7,424 bases of DNA from positions 6,864 through 14,287 of the forward strand of contig DCMK01000023.1 in NCBI GenBank assembly GCA_002321395.1, in the 5' to 3' direction. Positions 1 through 6,458 of the stretch are shown piece by piece. The notes under the pieces were generated by a model. The model did no database searches. It saw only the letters and a program-made list of their open reading frames with translations, and was not told where the DNA came from. Made by a program: the position numbers and the translations under genes. Origin of the DNA: Caryophanales bacterium UBA1624 (GTDB lineage: Bacteria > Bacillota_I > Bacilli_A > RFN20 > CAG-826). The stretch's first letter is position 1. Each line of letters opens with the position of its first letter.

Positions 1-117
1 GCCTCCTATTCCCCTTTAAGCGAGGAGACCCTTTCCTTCTCCGCCTCCCCCGCCAAGCTCAAAGACAGCGAATGGATGAAGCAGAACCGCACCATGCCAG
101 GCCCATGGAAGTCTTAA
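1..117 (+). CDS. C-terminal end of an unrecognised protein (5' truncated by the window)
   Basis: Frame 1 is open from the first base to a TAA at 115-117 and gives 38 residues, ending QNRTMPGPWKS. The preceding residues are Ser/Pro/Glu-rich, then a Lys-rich stretch (AKLKDSEWMK). Codon choice resembles the genes downstream (GCC, TCC, AAG, CTC), which supports real coding. It lies directly upstream of the alaS leader. In Bacillus the genes before alaS are recD2 and mnmA, but I do not recognise the end of either protein here, so no function is given. Only the tail is visible. Confidence 0.6.
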   Translation, partial: ASYSPLSEETLSFSASPAKLKDSEWMKQNRTMPGPWKS

Positions 118-149
118 TCCCCTTCCTTCCCCTTTGGGGAAAGCGTATA

Positions 150-317
150 TTTGACGCGTATCGGGAATTTGCCACTCCCCCTTATGCGGGCAATGCCGCC
201 GTGACATCGCGTTAAGATGGAAAAGAAAGAGCACCTTGAGTGGGTGAAGAAGGATGGTACCGCGCGGAAGCGTTCCTTCATGATCTGCGGGTGTTTTATT
301 TTCCCCCGCGAAAGGAG
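150..317 (+). promoter_or_regulatory. Alanine-type T-box riboswitch upstream of alaS
   Basis: The T-box core GATGGTACCGCG (253-264) matches the family consensus AGGGTGGNACCGCG with one change. The antiterminator/antisequestrator folds cleanly: 249-254 pairs with 274-279, the 7-nt bulge TGGTACC is 255-261, and 262-265 pairs with 270-273 around a GGAA loop. The bulge TGGT can pair with an uncharged tRNA 3' end ACCA, so the discriminator base would be A, as in tRNA-Ala. A small Stem III is possible (232-235 with 243-246). Stem I is short: 150-158 pairs with 208-216 (9 bp, two G-U), with an inner stem 169-173/189-193. An internal loop on the 3' side carries GCC (195-197), an alanine codon, followed by G. 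The T-box call is firm. The exact Stem I fold and specifier are inferred by hand folding. No convincing promoter was found just upstream, so the leader may be co-transcribed with the preceding gene. Confidence 0.88.
273..317 (+). promoter_or_regulatory. Predicted Shine-Dalgarno sequestrator hairpin of the T-box
   Basis: The 3' arm of the antisequestrator, TTCCTT (273-278), is complementary to AAGGAG (312-317, one G-U), which is the alaS ribosome binding site 6 nt before the ATG at 324. A second helix, 286-291 with 305-310 (TGCGGG/CCCGCG, one G-U), lies inside it, so both helices form one bent hairpin that hides the site. This is mutually exclusive with the tRNA-stabilised fold. It implies control of translation initiation. 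An alternative is a weak terminator: CCGCG (260-264) with TGCGG (286-290), followed by the T-rich tract 292-302. I prefer the translational model because the pairing covers the ribosome binding site exactly and the terminator stem is poor. Confidence 0.55.
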
Positions 318-323
318 ATAAGC

Positions 324-2942
324 ATGCATTACATGAGCGGAAGCGAAATCCGGAAGCGCTGGATTTCCTTTTTCCAAAGCAAAGGCCACCAATGGGTGAA
401 GGGAGTCAACCTGATCCCGCAGGGGGACAAGTCCCTGCTTTGGGTCAACGCCGGGGTGACGGGCCTTAAGAAGTACTTCGATGGGACCGAGGTCCCGCCC
501 TGCCGGAGGATCGTCAACATCCAAAAGTCGATCCGCACCAACGACATCGAGAACGTCGGCCACACCGCGCGCCATCACACTTTCTTCGAGATGATGGGCA
601 ATTTCTCCATCGGCGACTACTTCCGCCCCGAGGTCATCCCCTGGGCGTTTGAGCTTTTGACCAACGAGCAGACCGGCTTCGGCCTCCCGGTGGAGAAGCT
701 CTATATGACCTATTCGCCTTTGGACCAAGCCACCCGCGACCTTTGGATCAAATGCGGCGTTCCCGCGGACCATCTGATCCCCTTGGAGAGCAACTTCTGG
801 GAAATCGGGAAGGGCCCGGGCGGGCCGGACACCGAGATGTTCTTCGACCGCGGCGAGAAATACGACCCTCAGCACCTCGGCATCAAATTGCTCCAAGACG
901 ACATGGACAACGACCGCTACATTGAGATCTGGAACATCGTCTTCTCGCAGTACAACTGCGAGCCGGGCGTTCTGCCCCGGAGCCAATACAAAGAGCTCCC
1001 CAGCAAAAACATCGATACCGGCGCGGGCCTTGAGCGCTTCGCCTGCATTCTTCAGAACACCGAGACCAACTTCGAGACCGACCTCTTCACCCCGCTTCGG
1101 GAAGCGGTGGAGAAGATGTGCGGGAAGAAATACGAAGGGGAGAACCTGCTCCCGTACCGCGTCATCATCGACCACGCCAGGAGCTTGACCTTCGCCCTCA
1201 CAGACGGGGCGAGCTTCTCCAACGAAGGCAGGGGATACGTCCTCCGCCGCTTGGTCCGTCGGGCGATGCGCTATGGCCAGAAGCTCGGCCTCAACGAACC
1301 CTTCCTCTACTGCCTCGTTTCCGTCGTCGCCTCCTCCTACAGCGACTTCTACCCCGAGCTTCCGGGCAAAGCGGACTTCGTCGCCAAGATGATCAAGAAC
1401 GAGGAAGAGAAGTTCCTGAAGACCCTCTCCTCCGGGGAAGAGAAGCTGCGCCAGATGCTGAAGGGGAAGAGCCTCCTGAGCGGGGAAGACGCTTTCCGCC
1501 TCTTCGACACTTATGGCTTCCCCCTCGACCTCACGCAGGAAATCGCCAAGGAAAGCGGCGTGGGAGTCGACGTGGAAGGCTTCCTCTCCTGCATGGAGGA
1601 GCAGAAGGAAAGGGCCCGGAAGGCCCGCGGGGAGATCGAATCCTTCCATAAGCAGTCCAAGGACCTGCTGGAATTCAAGGCCCCTTCCGAATTCCTCTAC
1701 GGGGTAAGCAAGATCCAAGCCAAGGTGACCGGGCTCTTCCGAAATGGAGTCCGGGTCGATTCGCTGGACGAAGAAGGCGAGATCGCCTTCGACCGGACCC
1801 CCTTCTACGCCGAGTGCGGCGGGCAGGTCTCCGATTCCGGGAGGATTTATTCCCCCACCTTCTCCGCGGAGGTGATCGGGGTGTCCAAAGCCCCTTGCTC
1901 CCAGCACCTGCACAAAGTCCGCATCGACTTCGGCAGCGTACGATGCGGCGATGTGCTCACCCTTGAGATCGACGCCCGGGCAAGAAGGCTCACCGCCGCA
2001 AACCACAGCGCAACCCACTTGCTCCACGCCGCACTTTGCCACGTTTTGGGCGAGCACGTCGACCAGAAGGGCAGCTACGTCGATTCCTCTTATCTCCGCT
2101 TCGACTTCTCCGCATTGGAGAAGCTCACGCCCAAGCAGCTTCAGGACGTCGAGGAAGAGGTGAACCAGAAGATCGTCGAAGCCATCCCCGAAGTGACGGA
2201 GATCCTGCCGATTGAGGAAGCCAAAAAGAAGGGCGCCGAGATGGAATTCGAAGAGAAGTACGGCGATTCCGTCCGCGTGGTCGAATTCGGCGACTATTCC
2301 CGCGAATTCTGCGCGGGGACCCATGTGTCCAACACCTCGGAGATCGGATTGTTCGTCATCGAAAGCGAGGGCGCCGTCTCCAGCGGCGTCCGCCGCATCC
2401 AGGCTCGGACCAGCTTCGGGGCCTACTCCTATCTTTCCGCCAGGCGCCTTGTTTTGGAGGAAGGGGAGAAGAAGCTCCAATGCCAGGACAGCGAGGTGAG
2501 CGGAAAGATCGCCTCCCTTTTGGACGCCCTCTCTTCCAAAGACAGGGAAATCGCCTCCTTGAAGCAGAAGCTCGCCAGCGATTCCGCCAAAGCGCTCAGC
2601 GCCGGTTTGCAGAAAGTCGATGGGATCTCCTTCTTGGCGAAGAAGCTTGAGAAGGGCGAAAGGGGAGATCTGCTCCGTTTGGGCGATAACCTCAAAGGCA
2701 AGGAGAAGGATTATTTCTTCTTCTTCGCCGGTAAAGGCGAGAAAGGCGTCTCCCTGCTGATCCAAGCCGGGGGTGAAGGGGCCAAGAAACTGCCTGCGGG
2801 GAAAGCGATGAAGCAAGTCGCCCCGATCCTTGGGGGCAATGGCGGGGGCAAAGACGAGATGGCCTCCGGCTCCGGGAAGAGTTTGGAGGGCTTCGATCAA
2901 GCCGCCTCGCTTCTGAAGAGCCAATTGCAGGGAAAGGAATGA
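324..2942 (+). CDS. alaS: Alanyl-tRNA synthetase
   Basis: Cytoplasmic class II synthetase that joins alanine to tRNA-Ala and clears mischarged Ser/Gly. The protein is 872 residues, the usual full length. Its N-terminus has the family pattern IRKRW..FF..KGH. Motif 2 is at about residues 80-99 (TARHHTFFEMMGNFSIGDYF). Motif 3 is near 231-238 (DTGAGLER). The tRNA-binding middle domain contains NEGRGYVLRRLVRRAMRYG. The editing domain carries the metal-site pairs H561/H565 (HSATH) and C663/H667 (CAGTH), followed by SSGVRRIQA. The C-Ala/DHHA1 part includes the glycine-rich NGGGKDEMASGSG near residue 838. The ATG at 324 was chosen because AAAGGAG (311-317) lies 6 nt before it; upstream in-frame codons run through the riboswitch. 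A second ATG at 333 is possible but badly spaced. Control is probably by the T-box leader. The stop TGA is 2 nt before the next gene's preferred start. Confidence 0.97.
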   Translation: MHYMSGSEIRKRWISFFQSKGHQWVKGVNLIPQGDKSLLWVNAGVTGLKKYFDGTEVPPCRRIVNIQKSIRTNDIENVGHTARHHTFFEMMGNFSIGDYFRPEVIPWAFELLTNEQTGFGLPVEKLYMTYSPLDQATRDLWIKCGVPADHLIPLESNFWEIGKGPGGPDTEMFFDRGEKYDPQHLGIKLLQDDMDNDRYIEIWNIVFSQYNCEPGVLPRSQYKELPSKNIDTGAGLERFACILQNTETNFETDLFTPLREAVEKMCGKKYEGENLLPYRVIIDHARSLTFALTDGASFSNEGRGYVLRRLVRRAMRYGQKLGLNEPFLYCLVSVVASSYSDFYPELPGKADFVAKMIKNEEEKFLKTLSSGEEKLRQMLKGKSLLSGEDAFRLFDTYGFPLDLTQEIAKESGVGVDVEGFLSCMEEQKERARKARGEIESFHKQSKDLLEFKAPSEFLYGVSKIQAKVTGLFRNGVRVDSLDEEGEIAFDRTPFYAECGGQVSDSGRIYSPTFSAEVIGVSKAPCSQHLHKVRIDFGSVRCGDVLTLEIDARARRLTAANHSATHLLHAALCHVLGEHVDQKGSYVDSSYLRFDFSALEKLTPKQLQDVEEEVNQKIVEAIPEVTEILPIEEAKKKGAEMEFEEKYGDSVRVVEFGDYSREFCAGTHVSNTSEIGLFVIESEGAVSSGVRRIQARTSFGAYSYLSARRLVLEEGEKKLQCQDSEVSGKIASLLDALSSKDREIASLKQKLASDSAKALSAGLQKVDGISFLAKKLEKGERGDLLRLGDNLKGKEKDYFFFFAGKGEKGVSLLIQAGGEGAKKLPAGKAMKQVAPILGGNGGGKDEMASGSGKSLEGFDQAASLLKSQLQGKE

Positions 2943-2944
2943 CC

Positions 2945-3235
2945 ATGGAAGAAGAACGCAAATCCGTCCAAAGCGAAATCAAGGAAGACGAAATCGTCCT
3001 GACCAAAGAGGATGGCAGCGAGGAAATCGCGAAGATCCTCTTCTATTTCCACAACGACCAACGGAATAAGGATTACTACTTCCTTTACAAGGAAGAGAAC
3101 CCCGACGACGTCATCGTCATGGGCAGCGGGGACGGAAAGAGCCTCGAGGAAGTCGACGACGAGGAATTCGACGAGGCCGAGCAGGTCTTCGAGGCATTCG
3201 AAGAGGACCCGAAGATCGAAGAGGCTCGGAAATAA
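2945..3235 (+). CDS. DUF1292 (UPF0473, YrzB-like) family protein
   Basis: A 96-residue, strongly acidic protein. The core resembles the DUF1292 family: a conserved segment EEIAKILFYFHNDQRNKDYY, then FLYKEENPDDVIVM, and a Glu/Asp-rich end with DDEEFDEAEQVFEAFEED. The function of the family is unknown. No signal peptide, membrane segment or cysteine is seen, so it is probably cytosolic. In Bacillus the family member yrzB lies in the alaS cluster, which agrees with its place here. The ATG at 2945 is preferred because AAAGGA (2933-2938) ends 6 nt before it. An ATG at 2939 overlapping the alaS stop would have no spacing. The two genes are probably co-transcribed. The ireB and ruvX homologues that usually stand between alaS and this gene are absent. 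Confidence 0.85.
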   Translation: MEEERKSVQSEIKEDEIVLTKEDGSEEIAKILFYFHNDQRNKDYYFLYKEENPDDVIVMGSGDGKSLEEVDDEEFDEAEQVFEAFEEDPKIEEARK

Positions 3236-3243
3236 GGGTTTTC

Positions 3244-3273
3244 TTGCCCCCCGTTCTCAAAAGAGGGTACAAT
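3244..3273 (+). promoter_or_regulatory. Predicted sigma-A type promoter of greA
   Basis: A -35 element TTGCCC (3244-3249, 4 of 6 consensus bases) is separated by 18 bp from a -10 element TACAAT (3268-3273, 5 of 6). Transcription would start near 3280, about 20 nt before the greA start. It sits in the only gap between the DUF1292 gene and greA, so greA can be transcribed independently. Identified by eye only. Confidence 0.6.
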
Positions 3274-3301
3274 CAAACTCGACATTTGAAGGGAAAGCAA
3301 A

Positions 3302-3775
3302 ATGGCTGAACAAAAATACATTCTCACCGAGGCCGATAAGGCCAAACTCAACGCGGAATACCGCGACCTCATCGACAACCAGCGTCCCAACGTCATCGAA
3401 GCTTTGGCCTTGGCCCGTTCCCAAGGCGACCTCTCCGAAAACGCCGACTATGACGCCGCTAGGGACCGTCAGGCTCAGATCGAAGCCCGCATCAGCGAGA
3501 TCGAGACCATCCTCCGCAACTCCATCGTCGCCGAGAAGAAGGAATCCGCGGTCGTCGGCATCGGCGACAACGTCGTCTTCCTCTCCTCTTTGGACGGGGA
3601 GAAGACCACCGTCCACATCGCCGGGAACACCGGCGCCGATCCGATGGCGGAAATCCCCGCGGTCAGCAACGAATCCCCGCTGGGGAAGGCGCTTCTTGGC
3701 AGCGGCGTTGGCGACACGGTCACCGTCGAAGTCGAAGAACCCTACACCGTAAAAATCGTCCAAATCCACAAATAA
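3302..3775 (+). CDS. greA: Transcription elongation factor GreA
   Basis: GreA enters the RNA polymerase secondary channel and stimulates cleavage of backtracked transcripts. The 157-residue length is typical. The N-terminal coiled coil starts with LTEADKAKLNAEYRDL and carries the tip signature GDLSENADYDAA at about residues 42-53; D43 and E46 match the acidic residues that help coordinate the catalytic metal. The C-terminal FKBP-like domain shows the conserved SNESPLGKALLGSGVGDTV. The ATG at 3302 is preceded by GAAGGG (3288-3293) at 8-nt spacing. It has its own promoter upstream and an intrinsic terminator downstream, so it is read as a single-gene unit. Nothing unusual is seen in the protein. 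Confidence 0.97.
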   Translation: MAEQKYILTEADKAKLNAEYRDLIDNQRPNVIEALALARSQGDLSENADYDAARDRQAQIEARISEIETILRNSIVAEKKESAVVGIGDNVVFLSSLDGEKTTVHIAGNTGADPMAEIPAVSNESPLGKALLGSGVGDTVTVEVEEPYTVKIVQIHK

Positions 3776-3790
3776 GGAAGGGGATCTTCC

Positions 3791-3817
3791 GCCCCAAGGG
3801 AACTTGGGGCTTTTTTT
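3791..3817 (+). terminator. Intrinsic (rho-independent) terminator after greA
   Basis: A perfect 8-bp stem GCCCCAAG (3791-3798) / CTTGGGGC (3803-3810) closes a GGAA tetraloop and is followed at once by seven T residues (3811-3817). It begins 15 nt after the greA stop and separates greA from comEA. Confidence 0.93.
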
Positions 3818-3870
3818 GTTGCGGAGAAACGCGCCTTTCCCCTTTAAGGAGAAGTGAAGGGGGCAGAACC

Positions 3871-4413
3871 ATGAAAACCATCGCCGTCATCGTCGCCGTT
3901 TCCATCATCGCCATCGTCGCCTTTTCCCTTGCCGGGAGCTTCATCCAGGATTCGGGGCAGGGGGGCGTAGCGGTTTCTTCTTCCATGGACGCTTTTTCCT
4001 ACACCATCTCCGGGGCCGTCGCCCGGCCCGGAACCTACGTCCTTCGCGGGGCGGCGGTTCTCCAGGACCTATTGGAAGCCGCGGAAGGGGCCACCAGCAA
4101 CGCCGATCCTTTGGCCTACAACGTCGACTACGTCCTCAAAAGCAAAGGGAGCTATTACATCGCTCCGATCTACGACAATTCCAATACCTGCGCCGTCACG
4201 CCCATCCAGAAAGTCAACATCAACAAAGCCCCGGAAGAGGATTTGGTCTCCATCGCCGGATTCGGCAAAGCCGCGGCCTCTTCTTTATGCGCCTATCGCC
4301 TTTCGAATTCCTTCGCCGCGATCGAGGAGATCAAAAACGTCTCCGGGATCGGGGACGCGACCTTCCGCTCCGTCCGCGACAAAATCACCTTGAAGGACGG
4401 GGCCGCTTCCTGA
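3871..4413 (+). CDS. comEA: ComEA-family competence protein (SLBB plus helix-hairpin-helix DNA receptor)
   Basis: A 180-residue protein with one hydrophobic N-terminal segment (about residues 4-22, uncleaved anchor or signal peptide) that would place the rest outside the cytoplasmic membrane. Residues about 42-100 form an SLBB domain (TISGAVARPGTYVL, then LQDLLEAAEGATSNAD). The C-terminal third is a paired helix-hairpin-helix: VNINKAPEEDLVSIAGFGKA from residue 115, and NVSGIGDATFRSVRDKI at 156-172. In competent Bacillota, ComEA binds incoming double-stranded DNA and passes it to ComEC. The ATG has a strong ribosome binding site GAAGGGGG (3856-3863) at 7-nt spacing. Only a weak promoter candidate lies in the gap (TTGCGG 3819-3824, TTTAAG 3843-3848). 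The neighbouring comEC supports the call. There are two cysteines (C107, C140). No comEB lies between comEA and comEC. Confidence 0.92.
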   Translation: MKTIAVIVAVSIIAIVAFSLAGSFIQDSGQGGVAVSSSMDAFSYTISGAVARPGTYVLRGAAVLQDLLEAAEGATSNADPLAYNVDYVLKSKGSYYIAPIYDNSNTCAVTPIQKVNINKAPEEDLVSIAGFGKAAASSLCAYRLSNSFAAIEEIKNVSGIGDATFRSVRDKITLKDGAAS

Positions 4414-4414
4414 A

Positions 4415-6451
4415 ATGAAGGCCCTGAGCCTGTTTTTGGCTCTTTTGCTGTCGCTGTCATTGACCGGGTGCAAGAATCTGGCCGAAGCGATCTTCCTCCT
4501 TTTGGCTCTGCTGTTATGCTTTTTCCTCAGCGTGAGGAAGAAGGCGGGGAGGTTTTGCTGGGGAGGGCTTTGCTCTGGGTTGCTTCTAGGGATCCTTCTC
4601 CGAGTCGGCCCATTGCCCTATTCCCCGAAGATCGGGATCGTCGTCCGATGCTCGGACAACTATTATGTTCTGCTTTGCCTTTTCGATCGGTTCTACGTTT
4701 CCTCTCGCCTGCACTCCTTCGAGGTCGGCGATGTTTTGAGGATCGGCGGGGAAATAACCCCCCTCCGCTTCTCAAGCTATGAGTCGCGGTTCGACTTCGC
4801 TTCCTATCTGGCCGACCTTGGCGTCAAAGGGGAACTCGTCCCGGCGAAAGGAGGGGTGGAGGTCCTCTTGCCTTCCCCGTTCCGCCTTCGCGCCTATTCC
4901 TCTTATTGCCTTCGGGGATTCTCCTCCGATTGTCGGGCGATGATCCTTTCTTCCTTGTTGAACCGGAAACAGGCGAAGAACGGGATGGTTCAGCGCCTAG
5001 AGAAGCTCAATCTCCTTTTCCTTTTTTCCTCCTCGGGGATCGTCGCCTCTTTCTTTTTGTCGGCGCTAGAGAAAAGGCTGTTTCGCCATTTCACGAAAGA
5101 GCAATCCGCCTACGCAACTGCCGTCGCATCTTTCGTTTTGTGTATTCTATCTCCGTATAAAATAGGCTTATGGAGATTATTAATCACGCGGATATATACT
5201 TTGATAAATAATAAGCATGACACGTTGTTCCGCTCCTTTGAAATCACTTCTTTCGCGGGGATCACCTTATTGCTTGCCAATCCTTTCCTTTCCCGAAGCA
5301 GCGCGTTTTGGATCGGCTTTGGCGCTTCTCTTTTTTCCTATTTCGCGAACGGCTTCTTCCTTTTGGACAAAAAAGAGGATTCCCTCATCCCGCGGTTTTT
5401 TCTCTTTCAGGGGTTTTTGCTTCCAGTTGTCTTAGAGTCCGGGGGCGGAGTCGTCCATTTTCTGTCCCCGTTTTTCTCGTTCTTCTTCCTTCCCTTCGCG
5501 GGGGCTTATGCCTTCCTCGGATTATTCGCTTTGCTGGGCCTTCCTTTTTCCCGCCTCGGATCCTTATTGACGTCCGCCTTCTCTTCCTATCTCTCCTTTT
5601 TTGAGAAATACGATCTGAGTTTCGCTCTCTTCCCTTCCTCGAAAGCGTTCCTCTATGCCTATTATTTCCTTTTTCTGCTTTGCTCCTACTTGCTCCGAAT
5701 CGGGGACCGTCATAGGGCATTGCGGTGGGGAGTTTTGTATTCCCTTTGCCTCGCCGCATCCTATTCGCCCCTTCTCCCATGCTTCAGCCAAGAGGTTTCC
5801 TTCATCAACGTGGGCCAAGGGGACAGCATTCTGATCCGAGATGGGGCGAATGCGGTGCTGCTAGATACGGGAGGGAGCCTTTCGTTCGATATGGCGGAGG
5901 AAACCCTTATCCCATACTTGAGGAAGAAAAGGATCTACAAACTGAATGCTTTGATCGCCAGCCACGGGGATTTCGATCACATTGGGGCGAAGGATTCTTT
6001 GATGAAGAACTTCGAGGTCCTTTCTTTTTATTCGGATCCTTCTTCCTTCCCATTGGACGTGGGGTCCCTCCATTTCGAAAACCTGAACGTGTATCCCTGG
6101 GGCGAGGAAAACCAATCTTCCCTGGTTTTCTCTTTGTCCTTTCTGGGCAAAACCTTCCTCTTCACCGGGGATGCCACGAAGGAGGTGGAAAGGAGAATCC
6201 TTCAGGACCATTCGGATTTGTCCTGCGATGTTTTGAAAGTCGGCCACCATGGCTCGGATACCTCCACCTGCGAGGAATGGCTGGACGCGTTGAAGCCGAA
6301 GGAAGCGGTGATTTCGGTCGGATATGGAAACAAATACGGGCATCCGAGTCCGGATGTGGTGGGGCGCCTGGAGGAGAGGGGGATCAGAATCCGCCGAACG
6401 GACCTAGAAGGGACGGTAAGCTATACAAGGTGGGCCTTCCCCACGATATAA
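4415..6451 (+). CDS. comEC: ComEC/Rec2-family DNA uptake channel protein with metallo-beta-lactamase domain
   Basis: A 678-residue polytopic membrane protein that should carry single-stranded DNA across the cytoplasmic membrane during transformation. Order of parts: N-terminal hydrophobic segments (about 1-17, 23-40, 48-65); an extracytoplasmic OB-like DUF4131 region (about 70-150, with RIGGEITPLRFSSYESRFDFASYL); a Competence domain with many membrane helices (about 160-450); and a C-terminal metallo-beta-lactamase domain. The last shows NVGQGD (465-470), LLDTGG, HGDFDH (H517, D519, D521, H522), TGD (D586), GHHGS (H611, H612) and a late YGHPS, all as expected for the family. The ATG lies 1 nt after the comEA stop (TGA-A-ATG) with no good Shine-Dalgarno sequence, so reinitiation from comEA is likely. 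Oddities: the usual SGLH competence motif reads SSSGIV, and codons for residues about 240-270 are AT-rich. Confidence 0.94.
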   Translation: MKALSLFLALLLSLSLTGCKNLAEAIFLLLALLLCFFLSVRKKAGRFCWGGLCSGLLLGILLRVGPLPYSPKIGIVVRCSDNYYVLLCLFDRFYVSSRLHSFEVGDVLRIGGEITPLRFSSYESRFDFASYLADLGVKGELVPAKGGVEVLLPSPFRLRAYSSYCLRGFSSDCRAMILSSLLNRKQAKNGMVQRLEKLNLLFLFSSSGIVASFFLSALEKRLFRHFTKEQSAYATAVASFVLCILSPYKIGLWRLLITRIYTLINNKHDTLFRSFEITSFAGITLLLANPFLSRSSAFWIGFGASLFSYFANGFFLLDKKEDSLIPRFFLFQGFLLPVVLESGGGVVHFLSPFFSFFFLPFAGAYAFLGLFALLGLPFSRLGSLLTSAFSSYLSFFEKYDLSFALFPSSKAFLYAYYFLFLLCSYLLRIGDRHRALRWGVLYSLCLAASYSPLLPCFSQEVSFINVGQGDSILIRDGANAVLLDTGGSLSFDMAEETLIPYLRKKRIYKLNALIASHGDFDHIGAKDSLMKNFEVLSFYSDPSSFPLDVGSLHFENLNVYPWGEENQSSLVFSLSFLGKTFLFTGDATKEVERRILQDHSDLSCDVLKVGHHGSDTSTCEEWLDALKPKEAVISVGYGNKYGHPSPDVVGRLEERGIRIRRTDLEGTVSYTRWAFPTI

Positions 6452-6452
6452 T
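6447..6452 (+). promoter_or_regulatory. Possible -10 element for holA (TATAAT overlapping the comEC stop)
   Basis: A perfect TATAAT overlaps the TAA stop of comEC (6449-6451) and ends 6 nt before the GTG start of holA, so a transcript from it would begin at or next to the start codon. The matching -35 region is poor (TACAAG 6424-6429 at 17-bp spacing), and there is no extended -10 TG. The spacer holds a 5-bp hairpin GTGGG (6430-6434)/CCCAC (6440-6444). It may be chance, since stop codons followed by TA-rich bases often resemble -10 boxes. Confidence 0.3.
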
Positions 6453-6458
6453 AACGAT

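Noticed and set aside
127..141. Inverted repeat TTCCCC/GGGGAA with a 3-nt loop after the first gene's stop
   Set aside because: Only 6 bp with a tight loop, and no T-run follows, so it does not qualify as an intrinsic terminator.
123..151. Possible promoter with -10 TATATT (146-151)
   Set aside because: The -35 at 123-128 is poor, and a start near 158 would remove the 5' arm of the proposed Stem I, so it conflicts with the better supported T-box fold.
504..600. AlaS has IRTNDIENVG where many AlaRS proteins have an AGGKHNDLE-type stretch
   Set aside because: This shorter form is, to my knowledge, a normal variant in Bacillota AlaRS; all metal and catalytic motifs are present.
114..2924. A 936-codon open frame on the minus strand covering almost all of alaS
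   Set aside because: It is a mirror of alaS: the C/G-ending third positions of the real gene remove stop codons from the opposite frame. Its sequence is low in recognisable motifs and it covers the riboswitch as well.
2939..2947. ATGACCATG at the alaS/DUF1292 junction as a 4-nt overlapping start
   Set aside because: The first ATG touches the ribosome binding site with zero spacing, so the second ATG (2945) is the better start and there is no true overlap.
3819..3848. Promoter for comEA (TTGCGG, 18 bp, TTTAAG)
   Set aside because: Only 3 of 6 and 4 of 6 consensus bases match. A promoter must lie near here because a terminator precedes, but this exact site is not well supported.
11..3848. Ten-base match CCCCTTTAAG at 11-20 and 3839-3848
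   Set aside because: Too short for a repeat claim in a 7.4-kb window; one copy is inside coding sequence and the flanks differ.
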